Below are positions 1-8,109 of a stretch of 64,000 bases of DNA, piece after piece; the first letter of the stretch is position 1; each line of letters begins with the position of its first letter. The translations under genes were made by a program, and so were the position numbers. This DNA comes from Thermococcus henrietii (GTDB taxonomy: Archaea; Methanobacteriota_B; Thermococci; Thermococcales; Thermococcaceae): assembly GCF_900198835.1 (NCBI RefSeq), contig NZ_LT900021.1, forward strand, positions 558,001 through 622,000, given 5' to 3'. Under the pieces are notes generated by a model. That model saw only the letters and a list, made by a program, of their open reading frames with translations, did not search any database and was not told the DNA's origin.

Positions 1-543
1 AATCCTCGCGGTCTGCCTTATGTGGGGTGTCAGCTTCTGGAGCTGAGGTCCCGGCGCTTCAAGGCTCATAAGTTCCGCACCGCCGACGCTGAGCCTCGGC
101 AGTATCGCTATGGCGAGAACAACTATTCCCATTCCGCCGAGCCACTGGGTCAGCTGGCGCCAGAAGAGTATAGCCCGTGACGGCTCGTTGAAGTTGTTTA
201 GAACCGTTGCCCCGGTCGTCGTGAAACCGCTCATGCTCTCGAAGAGCGCGTTGACGGGGTTTGCGAGCGAGCTTTTGCCGGATATGATGTAGGGAAGCGC
301 CCCGATTCCGGCGACGGCAAGCCACGCGAGCGAGACGAGAAGGAAAGCCTCCTTGGCGCCTATCTCCGGGTTCCTGTCGAGGGCGCGGAGGGAAAGACCG
401 AGGACGAGGCTTAGCGCAAGCGGTATTAGGAAAGGCTTCACCGGCGTCCCGTCGCGGAGCGCCACGACCGTTGGAGCGAGCAACGTCAGTCCAAGGAGTG
501 CTATTATCTCACCGAGCAGGGCGAACGTTGCTCTAATCTTCAT
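1..543 (-). CDS. trkH: TrkH-family potassium uptake membrane subunit (C-terminus outside window)
   Basis: Membrane, ion-conducting subunit of a Trk/Ktr-type K+ uptake system. The ATG at 543 opens a frame that stays open to the window edge, so only the first 181 residues are visible. The opening residues form two hydrophobic helices. About residue 100 there is a TrkH pore-loop signature, SMSGFTTTGATVL, the selectivity-filter type sequence, followed by WRQLTQWLGGMGIVVLAIAILP, which is characteristic of the family. Its start codon overlaps the stop of the upstream trkA gene in an ATGA arrangement, so the two are almost certainly translationally coupled and form one transporter. Family call is strong; the exact subfamily is not decided. 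Confidence 0.92.
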   Translation of the reverse strand, partial: MKIRATFALLGEIIALLGLTLLAPTVVALRDGTPVKPFLIPLALSLVLGLSLRALDRNPEIGAKEAFLLVSLAWLAVAGIGALPYIISGKSSLANPVNALFESMSGFTTTGATVLNNFNEPSRAILFWRQLTQWLGGMGIVVLAIAILPRLSVGGAELMSLEAPGPQLQKLTPHIRQTARI

Positions 544-1718
544 AGCTCCAGCTCCCCCGCCATTTCCTCCTCGACAATAAGCGTTATAACGTCCCCCTTC
601 TGGAGGTGGAAGCTTGCCGTCGGCAGGATTACTTCCCCGCCCCTGAGAACCGGTCCGAGAGTTCCGGGAAGCTCGTCCGGCGTTCTGCTGGCGAGTTTCT
701 CGTCAACCTCAAGGGCGAGAACCCTCACGCCGGGTATCGAGGCCACGAGGCCAAGAGCATTTTCACCCCTCGTCGCGAAGACTATCCGGTCGGCCGTGAC
801 AACCTCCGGGCTGACCGCCACTATACCTGCCCTCTCGAACATTCCTATCAGGTTCCCGTCCCGAACCACCGCGAAGGTCCTGTCTATTCTCCACTCCCTC
901 GACACCATCGCGCCCATCAGCGTTCTCTCGTCCTCGTCGAAGGCTGAAACCGAAGCCTCGGCCTCGTCGAGCTCCTCGTCGCGCCATAGTGACCTGCTGA
1001 AGGGGTTTCCAACGATTACCGTCGCGTCCTCCAGGAGGGAAGAAACCGCCTCGGCCCTCTCCCTGTTCCTCTCGACTATCTTAACGTCACCGCCCTTCCG
1101 GATTAGCATCTCGGCGAGCATAACGGCGACCTCGCTCCCGCCGAGGATTAGGACGTTCCTTGGCTTCCTCGGCCTGTAAGCCCGTTTCAGCTCCTCCATG
1201 GTGGCAACGACGATTTTCCTTCCTCCGACCTCGGTGTACCAGAGACCCTCGGGAACCTCGATGGCATCGCCGATGTAGAGGCCATCGTAGAGGTTTCTTA
1301 GCTGTCTCAGCTGAGGAAACTCGATAACGTTTGCGATGCTCTTGGCAACCAGCGGAACCGAGCTGACCATCAGGTTTACACCGAGCGCTTCCCTCCCGCG
1401 CCCCCAGAGCCTTATGTAATCGAGCCTCCTCACCCTCGCGATAGTAAAAGGATTGCCGAGCGTCTTCCCGAGGGCGCAGACGACTATGTTGGTCGTGTCG
1501 TCCTCGGTCGTGGCAATCAGGTAATCCGCCTTCTCGACCTCTGCCTCTTCGAGCGTCTCGGGAAGCGTCGCGTCGCCAACAACCGTCAAAACGTCGAGGT
1601 GGGAAACTTCCGCTATCGCTTCTTCGTCCCGGTCAACGACAATAACGTCGTGGTTCTTCGACAGGTGCTCCGCGACCCTTTTGCCGGTTCTCCCGGCTCC
1701 GACAACAATCACTCTCAT
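540..1718 (-). CDS. trkA: TrkA-type K+ transport regulatory subunit with two nucleotide-binding halves
   Basis: Cytoplasmic NAD(H)-binding gating subunit of the Trk channel encoded immediately downstream. Two Rossmann (RCK-N) units are visible: VVGAGRTGKRVAEHL near residue 5 and ILGGSEVAVMLAEML near residue 190. Each is followed by a TrkA-C-like segment; the final one ends in a strand-rich HLQKGDVITLIVEEE motif. At 392 residues it is somewhat shorter than bacterial TrkA (about 450) but has the duplicated architecture. Start chosen at the ATG giving the glycine-rich loop at its usual position. The stop overlaps the trkH start (ATGA). Confidence 0.9.
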   Translation of the reverse strand: MRVIVVGAGRTGKRVAEHLSKNHDVIVVDRDEEAIAEVSHLDVLTVVGDATLPETLEEAEVEKADYLIATTEDDTTNIVVCALGKTLGNPFTIARVRRLDYIRLWGRGREALGVNLMVSSVPLVAKSIANVIEFPQLRQLRNLYDGLYIGDAIEVPEGLWYTEVGGRKIVVATMEELKRAYRPRKPRNVLILGGSEVAVMLAEMLIRKGGDVKIVERNRERAEAVSSLLEDATVIVGNPFSRSLWRDEELDEAEASVSAFDEDERTLMGAMVSREWRIDRTFAVVRDGNLIGMFERAGIVAVSPEVVTADRIVFATRGENALGLVASIPGVRVLALEVDEKLASRTPDELPGTLGPVLRGGEVILPTASFHLQKGDVITLIVEEEMAGELEL

Positions 1719-1750
1719 GAAAACCGCCGTAGGTATTAGGGCGTTCTCCT

Positions 1751-2398
1751 TTAAAGCCTCACCCTCCCGAGGTAGAGGCCCTCCGGAAGGAAAAGCTCGA
1801 CCTCCTCAGCTTTCCTGAGGAATGGAACGAGTTTAAGCCCCTCCCTCACGTCGAAGCCTTCTATGTAGGGGTTGACCGTCGGGAGGACGAGGAATTCATT
1901 AACCCTCGCGAAGACCTTCACTTTCCTTGCAACACCGCCGGACTTCAGAGTGTAAGCAGGGTGTGCGTGGCCGAGAAAGGCCTCTTCAAATTCCACCTTA
2001 GGCAGTCTCGTGTGGCCGTGGAGGAAGAGATTTCCGTCGAGCAGGAAGTGTTCCCGAACCTCGACGTTGGGGAACTTTCCGGCTACCTCCTCCAGCCTTC
2101 CGTCGTGGTTGCCCTTGGCGATGAGAACACTCACATCTTTCAGCGATGAAAAGAAGCGCAGGAGCATTTCCTTCAGGCGGAAGCTCAGTCCGAGGGGTTC
2201 CTTCACGTCGCCGAGGATTACCAAAGCGTCGACACCGCTCTCAACGACGAACTCTGCTAAATTATTCTCAAAGCCCGTTTTAATCCTCAGGCCCCGGGAA
2301 AGCTCGAAGCCAATGTGTGGGTCAGCTATCAGAAGGGTCCTTCCGAGGGAGGTGTCAAGCAAAAGGGATAAACTCTCAAAGTCGGAAAAAGGAGACAT
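1751..2398 (-). CDS. Archaeal metallophosphoesterase (ICC-like)
   Basis: Predicted calcineurin-type phosphoesterase of 215 residues with a dinuclear metal site. The ordered metal motifs are present: IADPHIGFE near residue 25, ILGDVKEP near 61, KGNHDG near 95, HGHT near 127 and GHAHP near 143. This resembles the archaeal COG1407 group, whose physiological substrate is not known to me. A GGTGGTTCT ribosome binding site precedes the ATG. The gene begins 14 bases after the eL41 stop and is probably co-transcribed with it. Confidence 0.85.
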   Translation of the reverse strand: MSPFSDFESLSLLLDTSLGRTLLIADPHIGFELSRGLRIKTGFENNLAEFVVESGVDALVILGDVKEPLGLSFRLKEMLLRFFSSLKDVSVLIAKGNHDGRLEEVAGKFPNVEVREHFLLDGNLFLHGHTRLPKVEFEEAFLGHAHPAYTLKSGGVARKVKVFARVNEFLVLPTVNPYIEGFDVREGLKLVPFLRKAEEVELFLPEGLYLGRVRL

Positions 2399-2412
2399 AG
2401 AACCACCGGGCT

Positions 2413-2526
2413 TCAGATGAGCCCGCGCTCCTTCCTGCGCTGTTTCTTGAGGCGCCTAATCCTCTTCTTAATCCACTTCCACCTCATCCTTCCCTTCTTC
2501 TTCCACTTCCTTGGGCGTCTCTTCAT
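2413..2526 (-). CDS. rpl41e: Large-subunit ribosomal protein eL41 (37 aa)
   Basis: Very small, extremely basic protein. Most residues are Lys, Arg or Trp, and a segment [19 protein letters not shown] parallels the MRAKWRKKRMRRLKRKRRK core of eukaryotic eL41, which lies at the ribosomal subunit interface. Start chosen at the second of two close ATGs (2526; the other is at 2532) because GGGGTG lies 6-7 bases upstream of it. A TATA-like AAGCTTAAAAAGG lies about 50 bases upstream. Such genes are often missed because of length. The match is to motif and composition, recalled rather than searched. Confidence 0.75.
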   Translation of the reverse strand: MKRRPRKWKKKGRMRWKWIKKRIRRLKKQRRKERGLI

Positions 2527-2868
2527 GAGCATCACCCCTGAGTTTCTCTCCGGGGTTAGCTCCGGGAGTCCCTTTTTAAGCTTTTCCCATCGGGTCGAGA
2601 AGCCCTCTCGGCCCTCCAATCGGGGTGTGAGCGGTTCAGAAACTCCTTTCGGTTCGCGGTATTTTTCTCGATTTTATTTCCTTTGTTCAGGTTTTTAAAG
2701 TTGCTTCACCGGATATTTTAGCTTTGCGTTGTTGAAGCTATCGCATTCATTGAATGGGCTGTTTTTGCATGGATTATAAAAAGTTTGGCTCATAAACGTC
2801 GCGGATACGCTTCGTTTTCGCCTCCGCTAAGCTTATCTATTCCGGGGCGAACTTTATGGGGTGGTATC
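2527..2868. promoter_or_regulatory. Intergenic region with divergent promoters
   Basis: A 342-base gap without a convincing gene. On the minus strand GCTTAAAAAGG (about 2572-2584) is a plausible TATA box for eL41. On the plus strand GCTTATCTA (about 2831) is a plausible TATA box for the nitrilase. A third strong TATA-like element, TTATAAAAAG at about 2774, has no obvious gene directly behind it other than the nitrilase. I saw no C/D-box pair, tRNA-like fold or reading frame of credible composition here. Confidence 0.5.
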
Positions 2869-3663
2869 ATGAAGGTCGCCTACGTTCAGATGGAGCCCGC
2901 CTTCCTCGACCCTGAAAAGAACTACTCGAAGGCCGAGAGGCTCATCAGTGAGGCCGTTGAGGGGGGTGCAAAGCTCGTCGTTCTGCCGGAGCTCTTTGAC
3001 ACCGGCTACAACTTCGAGAGTAAAAGCGAGGTATCTGAAGTTGCCGGCGAGATTCCCGACGGCCCAACCACGGAGTTCCTCGTCGAGCTTGCGAAGGAGA
3101 AGGAGGTCTTCATAGTTGCGGGAACAGCTGAGAAGGACGAGCGCGGGAACCTCTATAACTCCGCTGTGATAGTTGGCCCGATAGGCTGGGGCTACATCGG
3201 GAAATACCGGAAGGTCCACCTCTTCAACCGCGAGAAGCTCTTCTTCAGGCCCGGGAACCTCGGCTTCCACGTCTTCAACATCGGGGTCGCGAAGGTTGGT
3301 ATTATGATATGCTTCGACTGGTTCTTCCCCGAGTCCGCCAGAACACTTGCCCTGAAAGGGGCCGAGATAATAGCGCACCCGAGCAACCTCGTCATGCCCT
3401 ACGCTCCGAGGGCAATGCCGATTAGGGCCTTGGAGAACCGCGTTTACACGATAACGGCCAACAGAATCGGCGAGGAGAGGGGCTTGAAGTTCATCGGCAA
3501 GAGCACGATAGCCTCGCCTAAGGCCGAGGTTCTGGCGATGGGAAGCGAGGATAGGGAGGAGGTTGCCGTCGTCGAGGTAAACCTTGAACTGGCGAGGGAC
3601 AAGAGGCTGAACGAGCTCAACGATATCTTCAAGGACAGGCGGCCACAGTATTACGTCCTGTAG
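2869..3663 (+). CDS. Carbon-nitrogen hydrolase, PaNit-like nitrilase
   Basis: 264-residue member of the nitrilase superfamily, cytosolic, hydrolysing a C-N bond with a Glu-Lys-Cys triad. Visible motifs: VVLPELFDTGYNFE (Glu near residue 42), GKYRKVHLF (Lys near 113) and MICFDWFFPESARTLALKGA (Cys near 146). By recall the sequence is very close to the characterised Pyrococcus abyssi nitrilase, which acts on small aliphatic dinitriles; the natural substrate is uncertain. ATG 2869 is chosen over an upstream in-frame ATG because GGGGTGGT lies just before it and the family starts M(V)KVAYVQM. The 3' end overlaps the convergent methyltransferase gene by 13 bases. Confidence 0.9.
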   Translation: MKVAYVQMEPAFLDPEKNYSKAERLISEAVEGGAKLVVLPELFDTGYNFESKSEVSEVAGEIPDGPTTEFLVELAKEKEVFIVAGTAEKDERGNLYNSAVIVGPIGWGYIGKYRKVHLFNREKLFFRPGNLGFHVFNIGVAKVGIMICFDWFFPESARTLALKGAEIIAHPSNLVMPYAPRAMPIRALENRVYTITANRIGEERGLKFIGKSTIASPKAEVLAMGSEDREEVAVVEVNLELARDKRLNELNDIFKDRRPQYYVL

Positions 3664-4418
3664 GGCTTCCCGAGGTAGATTATATCGCCGACGTTCACAA
3701 CGCCGTGCTCGCTTTTCCTTATTATCCTGGCCTCCTCGAAGAGGGCCTTACCAATGCCGGCTAAGCCAGCTAAATCCCAGTAGCGCGTCTCGATTTCTCC
3801 AATCCTCTCCCAGCCCGGCAACTTGTAGTAGCCCCTCCTGATAACGCCCCTCATCGGGTTGTAGCCTTCATCAAGCGAGATTACCGTGTATTCCTCGCCC
3901 CGAACTTCCGGCACAATCTCGCGGTAGGCCCTCCTGTAGAAGAACGTCTCGAAGCGGTCCATCTCTTCAAGCAGGAAGACCCCGTCGCTTTCCAGAACCC
4001 TCGCGACGTTCCTGAAGAGTTCGGCCGTTTGAAACGGGTCGAAGTGGGGCATCGTGTAGCCGAAGATTAAAGCTATATCGAACCTCCCGAGCCTTCTCAA
4101 GTCGTCGAGGCAGTCCATAACGGCCCCGTAAACCTCCCCGCTCACCCACTCCTCGACGAGGAGCAAATCCTCTTTCCTCTTGTCGACAACGGTCAGGGAA
4201 GCCTCGTATCCCCACTCGCGGAGCGTCTCGTAGAGGGCACCACCCGCTATGCCCGTTCCGGCGCAGAGGTCAAGGATTCTAAGCTTCCTCCTCTCGGGGA
4301 ACAGGCCCTCCTTGACGGCCCAGTTGAAGAAGGAGCGCAGTCCGATGAAGCGGTTTTGAGCGGCCTCGCTCTTGGGATGATTCATGGATGCCCACAGGTA
4401 GCGGTAGAGCTCCTCCAT
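3651..4418 (-). CDS. SAM-dependent class I methyltransferase
   Basis: 255 residues. The glycine-rich SAM-binding motif ILDLCAGTGIAGGAL lies near residue 50, an acidic strand (VVDKRKEDL) follows, and GRFDIALIFGYTMPHFDP is the post-III region. The substrate is not apparent. There is no NPPY-type motif, so an RNA or DNA base target is not indicated; a small-molecule target is possible. The ATG is preceded by GGTGGGACG. Converges on the nitrilase gene. Confidence 0.75.
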   Translation of the reverse strand: MEELYRYLWASMNHPKSEAAQNRFIGLRSFFNWAVKEGLFPERRKLRILDLCAGTGIAGGALYETLREWGYEASLTVVDKRKEDLLLVEEWVSGEVYGAVMDCLDDLRRLGRFDIALIFGYTMPHFDPFQTAELFRNVARVLESDGVFLLEEMDRFETFFYRRAYREIVPEVRGEEYTVISLDEGYNPMRGVIRRGYYKLPGWERIGEIETRYWDLAGLAGIGKALFEEARIIRKSEHGVVNVGDIIYLGKPYRT

Positions 4419-4451
4419 CGTCCCACCGGTGTTGAATTGGACGATGGCCTT

Positions 4452-5195
4452 TTAATAGTAACCCTCCTCGTAGGCGCTTGTTAGGGAGACGAAGGCCGCG
4501 TAGAATACCGCGCCCAGGGAAACGAGGAGCATGAGGATTAGGAGGAGCGGGCTCGCCTTGGGACTTAAGGCCACAACCGCCAGCTGAAGCGCTACCATCG
4601 CCGATACCACCGTCATCGCCCTCGCGAAGCCGAGCGCCATCTTCCCCCTGAACTTCGGCGCCAGCTGGAAGACGAGAGGTCGAGAAACGAGGGCCGTAAG
4701 CGCTAAGAGGAAGAGCTGGATGCTGGCAACAAGGAGAATCCCTGGGTCCCTCGGAACTTCTCCAGTGAGAATGAGCGCGAATGAAACGCCGGTGAACATG
4801 AGCTGAAGGATGAGGTACTTTCCGACCCTCGGGGATTCTATACTCCTTCCGGGTTTCTTCGGTGCCTCTTTGGAGAGTTCCTCAAGCTCGTACTCGCGCT
4901 TCGCCGTTAGGTAGGCGAGGACAAGGGTTCCGCCGAGGCCGAGGAGCAGAACGGCGAAAAGGCCGGCCATCGGGAGGAACGGCGAGAGAAGGATGAGCGC
5001 CAACCCGGTTAGAATCGTTCCAATTCCTGAAACGCGGTTCGCTTTTCTCCGCGCCCGCTCCGAGAGGTAGGTGTAGCCTATCCTGAAGCCTATCCCGAGC
5101 TCGCCCTTTGATGTTAGCGTCAGAGTCCCCGCGATTATAAGGAAGGCGCCGAGAAAGAGCCCGTAGAGGATTCTCAGGAGCTCATACCCGTTCAT
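4452..5195 (-). CDS. SdpI-like integral membrane protein
   Basis: 247 residues with about six hydrophobic helices. Near residue 36 the sequence IGFRIGYTYLSERARRKANRVSG matches the SdpI signature (short Gly-Arg-Thr motif, then a conserved Trp/Arg-Asn-Gly stretch). Bacterial SdpI gives immunity to a secreted killing factor; whether that holds here is unknown. Overlaps the preceding gene by 14 bases and shares its plan (SdpI motif, cytoplasmic KREYELEEL stretch, further helices), so the two are paralogues from a tandem duplication. No DUF1648 segment is evident in this copy. Confidence 0.7.
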   Translation of the reverse strand: MNGYELLRILYGLFLGAFLIIAGTLTLTSKGELGIGFRIGYTYLSERARRKANRVSGIGTILTGLALILLSPFLPMAGLFAVLLLGLGGTLVLAYLTAKREYELEELSKEAPKKPGRSIESPRVGKYLILQLMFTGVSFALILTGEVPRDPGILLVASIQLFLLALTALVSRPLVFQLAPKFRGKMALGFARAMTVVSAMVALQLAVVALSPKASPLLLILMLLVSLGAVFYAAFVSLTSAYEEGYY

Positions 5196-5991
5196 CAGGT
5201 TTCACCGTGAGGAGCCGGTAGATGCCGAGCCCGATGAGGACGAGCAACCCCACGGTTGCGTAGTTTATGGCGTTCGCTGAGACGGCACCCACGTTGTAAA
5301 GGAGCACCGTGAGGAACACCAGCACGAGGGCGCAGCTCGTGAGCACGTTGAGCTCGAACCATCCGCGCTGAGTTACGCCCGCGCTCATCCTCGCGAAGAA
5401 GCCCGGGTCTCTGGCGAGGAACGTCAGGGAGAAGGGAAGCAGCCAGCCGAGGACCGGGAACACAATTAATCCCGAAAACCTGTCCATGTAGCCGTTCGGC
5501 CTTCCGCTCGCGCTGAAGTGGACGGCAACCCTCTCCGGGAGTCTGTCCCAGAAAAGGGCAACCAGCAGGAGGTAGAACCCCAAAAGGCCGAGCTGGACGA
5601 GGAGGTAGGGTTCCATGCTGATTCCCTTCATAGTTCCTTTCTCAACTGCCGGGGGCTTCTCCGGGGCCTCAATCGAGAGCTCTTCGAGTTCGTACTCGTG
5701 CCTTGCCATCCACGTTCCGATTACAACTTCGGAAAGCACGAAGGCCAGCATCGTTAGGATGAACGGAGTGAGCGGGATACCATAAATGGCAAGGATAAGC
5801 AGGAAAAGCGAGTACGCAACAGAGTAGAGGCCGGAGAAGGTGTTCACCTTTCGCCAGACCCTATCTGAGTGCCAGGTGTAGCCCACCCGGAAGCCTATCA
5901 TCCGGTTTCTCCTGTTCCTGAAGGCGAGGGTTGCCAGCCCCGCCCCGAGCAGGAGAAGCGAGATGAACACCTCGAAGGTCTTTTCGTTCAT
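5182..5991 (-). CDS. DUF1648/SdpI-type membrane protein
   Basis: 269 residues, polytopic. Near residue 27, MIGFRVGYTWHSDRVWRKVN is the SdpI signature. Near residue 165, DRLPERVAVHFSASGRPNGY is a typical DUF1648 motif. The start overlaps the stop of the PadR regulator gene (ATGA), so all three genes are one transcription unit. The combination of a small winged-helix repressor with SdpI-like proteins recalls the bacterial SdpR-SdpI autorepressor/immunity pair, although here the regulator is PadR rather than ArsR type. Function inferred only. Confidence 0.75.
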   Translation of the reverse strand: MNEKTFEVFISLLLLGAGLATLAFRNRRNRMIGFRVGYTWHSDRVWRKVNTFSGLYSVAYSLFLLILAIYGIPLTPFILTMLAFVLSEVVIGTWMARHEYELEELSIEAPEKPPAVEKGTMKGISMEPYLLVQLGLLGFYLLLVALFWDRLPERVAVHFSASGRPNGYMDRFSGLIVFPVLGWLLPFSLTFLARDPGFFARMSAGVTQRGWFELNVLTSCALVLVFLTVLLYNVGAVSANAINYATVGLLVLIGLGIYRLLTVKPDERV

Positions 5992-6347
5992 TCAAACCCC
6001 TCCAGTCTCATGAGGGTCGTTTCAATCGTTTTTACTTCCTCCTTCAGCTCTAATAAAACTTCCCTCCCGAGGTCGGTGAGGCGGTAGTACTTCCTCGGCC
6101 TCCCGCCGACCTCGGCCCAGAAGTCCTCGACGAGCCTGTACTTCTTCAGGCTCTTCAGGATGTCGTAGAGGGCCCCTTCGCTCGGGACGAGTTTGCCGTC
6201 GCTCAGCTCGCCGAGCCTCTTCCTTATCGCGTAGCCGTGGAGCTCCCCCTCCCTTTCGAGGAGCGAAAGGACTAAGTAGGAGTAAAGTCCGGAGCGCAGG
6301 TCCTTCCTGAGCTTTTTGATTGCCTTCTCCCTGCCTGCGCCGAGCAA
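5988..6347 (-). CDS. PadR-family transcriptional regulator
   Basis: 119-residue winged-helix DNA-binding protein. The PadR core is recognisable: LVLSLLEREGELHGYAIRKRL, then VPSEGALYDILKSLKKYRLV (recognition helix), then GGRPRKYYRLTDLGREVL (wing). First gene of the PadR-SdpI-SdpI operon, so it probably represses the two membrane protein genes and itself. The frame opens with MLGAGREKAIKKLRKDL; an internal start is less likely because the basic first helix is usual in this family. Confidence 0.85.
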   Translation of the reverse strand: MLGAGREKAIKKLRKDLRSGLYSYLVLSLLEREGELHGYAIRKRLGELSDGKLVPSEGALYDILKSLKKYRLVEDFWAEVGGRPRKYYRLTDLGREVLLELKEEVKTIETTLMRLEGFE

Positions 6348-6392
6348 CTAACGACCTCCTTTTGTGGAAGGGGAGAGGGGAAATAAAAAGGT

Positions 6393-7696
6393 TCACCACT
6401 TCACTTCCGGTTCCTCACTCTCGGCCCTCGCCAGCGGGAGGAGCTTCGGGAGTATCGCCAGGGCTGTGAGGAGCATCACTGCATATCCGGCCGCAAGGAC
6501 TGCAGTCGAGGGGCTGACGTGCCAGCAGGCTGTTATACTGTCCGTTAGCCAATGGACGAGAACCATCGCGAGCAGCGCCTTCCTTCCCCAGCCGTTTCTG
6601 TAGGAGTAAGCGAAGAGGACGGTCGTTGACGCATGGAAGAGGAGCGCGAGGGTTCTTTCGATGATGGACACTGGTGAACCGGCGAAGAGCGACGAGAGCA
6701 CCGCCGCGTACACTGCCTCCCCGACTCCAAAGCCAACCCCAACGTAAAGGGCCTTTCCGAGGGTCTTGTTGCGGGAGAAGTAGTACTTGAGCGGTTCCTG
6801 GAAGAGCGCCGCTATCAGTCCCGTCCAGACCACGAAGAAGGCTGTGCTGCTCATCCCAAGGAGCTCCGGAAGCTTCTGTACAAGCGGCTGGAACAGGAGC
6901 ACCGGAATCAGCAGGACCGCCCCGAGGATGAGCTCTCCAGCGTGGAACTTCCTCAGGTAGGCCCAGATGAGAAGCAGGCCGAGCAGACCGCCGAGGAGGG
7001 GGTAGAGGGCGTTCTTCGGGTTGAAGCCGGGAACGATGTGGAAGCCTTCAATCCTCCCGTCCTTCACAGTCACGCTCACCGTGTAGTTTCCCTTCTCCGC
7101 TATGACGCGATAGATGTATATTTGATAGCCCCCTTTCCCTTCGGTTTTCTCGAGCTGGTAGCCTTTGATTTGCCCGTACTGTCCAACCATTTCGTCCCTG
7201 ACGGTCCTGAAGACTTTCTCGGAGAGGCCCTTCTTCATCTCCGGGCTCAGGTAGGGCTCCGCTATCGAGTAGTTCCCGCTCTTCCAGGCCTTCATCATGG
7301 CATCCTGCGGCGCTAAGAGGGGAGCATTCCCGTTCTGTGTCCCTGGAGCGGAGACCACGTGAAATCCTTCAACCTTCCCGTCCTTCACCGCCACGTTCAC
7401 AGTGTATGCAGCGTTTTTCGCCTCAACACGGTAGTAGTAGACCTCGTAGCCGTCCTCTTTCTCCTTCTTTATCAGCCGGTAGCCTTCAATCTCGCCGTAC
7501 TTCTTTATGAGTCCCCCCGTGCACTCTGGAATACCTTCTCAGAGAATGCGGCCTTCATGGCGGGACTGAGGTACGGCTCGACGATGGAATAGTTCCCGTT
7601 CCTCCATGCCTGCATCATTGCCTCTTGTGGCGTCAAAGCCAAAACGTGGCCGAGGAGGAGCAGGGAAAGGAGGAGGGCGGGCAGGAGGCGTTTCAT
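6393..7696 (-). pseudogene. Secreted-domain/YhfC-like membrane peptidase gene, frameshifted at a G6 run
   Basis: Two frames that belong together. The first (from ATG 7696) has a signal peptide and begins a repeat, TPQEAMMQAWRNGNYS, but stops at 7508. The second continues that repeat (LIKKYGEIEGYRL) without a start, then carries a second copy (LAPQDAMMKAWKSGNYS) and a membrane domain. The break lies at the run of six C on the plus strand (7513-7518). One more G in the coding strand restores 434 residues and makes the two repeats align without a gap. The membrane part has FQEPLKYYF, GVGFGVGEAVY, ALLFHASTT and LVHWLTDS, the Glu/His pattern of YhfC/PrsW-type intramembrane peptidases. The repeats look like small NTF2-like (DUF3887-type) domains. 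Could be real inactivation, phase variation or a sequencing error. Confidence 0.75.
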
Positions 7697-7701
7697 ACCC
7701 A

Positions 7702-8022
7702 TCACTCCGGCTCGATTACCACCGCCGTCCCAAAGGCGTAAACCTCGGCCATTCTCTGGCCGACGTTCGACGTCATGAAGCGCATCCCGATTACCGCGTT
7801 GGCGCCCATTTCCTCGGCCTGCTGAATGAGTCTCTGGAGGGCTATCTCCCTTGCCTGAGCCATCATCTCGGTGTACTCCTTCACCTCACCGCCCACGAGG
7901 TTTCTAAGACCTGCCAGGATGTCCCTGCCCAGGTGGGTAGCCATGACAACACCGCCCCTCACGAGGCCTTTCACCTCGACGACCCGGTAGCCGGGGACCT
8001 CTTCGGTGGTTACAACAATCAT
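7702..8022 (-). CDS. YbjQ-family (UPF0145) protein
   Basis: 106 residues. The whole protein fits the YbjQ fold: an opening MIVVTTEEVPGYRVVEVKGLVRG, then a helix rich in AQAREIALQRLIQQAEEMGANAVIGMRF, then a final strand VYAFGTAVVI. Family members form pentamers; the biochemical role is unknown to me. ATG 8022 is preceded by GAGGTGATTGGT; longer in-frame starts lack such a site. It ends just upstream of the frameshifted peptidase gene and may be co-transcribed with it. Confidence 0.85.
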   Translation of the reverse strand: MIVVTTEEVPGYRVVEVKGLVRGGVVMATHLGRDILAGLRNLVGGEVKEYTEMMAQAREIALQRLIQQAEEMGANAVIGMRFMTSNVGQRMAEVYAFGTAVVIEPE

Positions 8023-8109
8023 ACCAATCACCTCGATGCATCGAACTTCGAGGTATTGTTGGTGGAGAAGTATTTTAAGGTTTTTCATCGTAGGGCATCC
8101 GGTGGTAGA

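Noticed and set aside
7606-8109. Extension of the Dph2 frame by 168 codons upstream
   Set aside because: Lies opposite ybjQ, and Dph2 starts at 8110 by family length and cysteine spacing.
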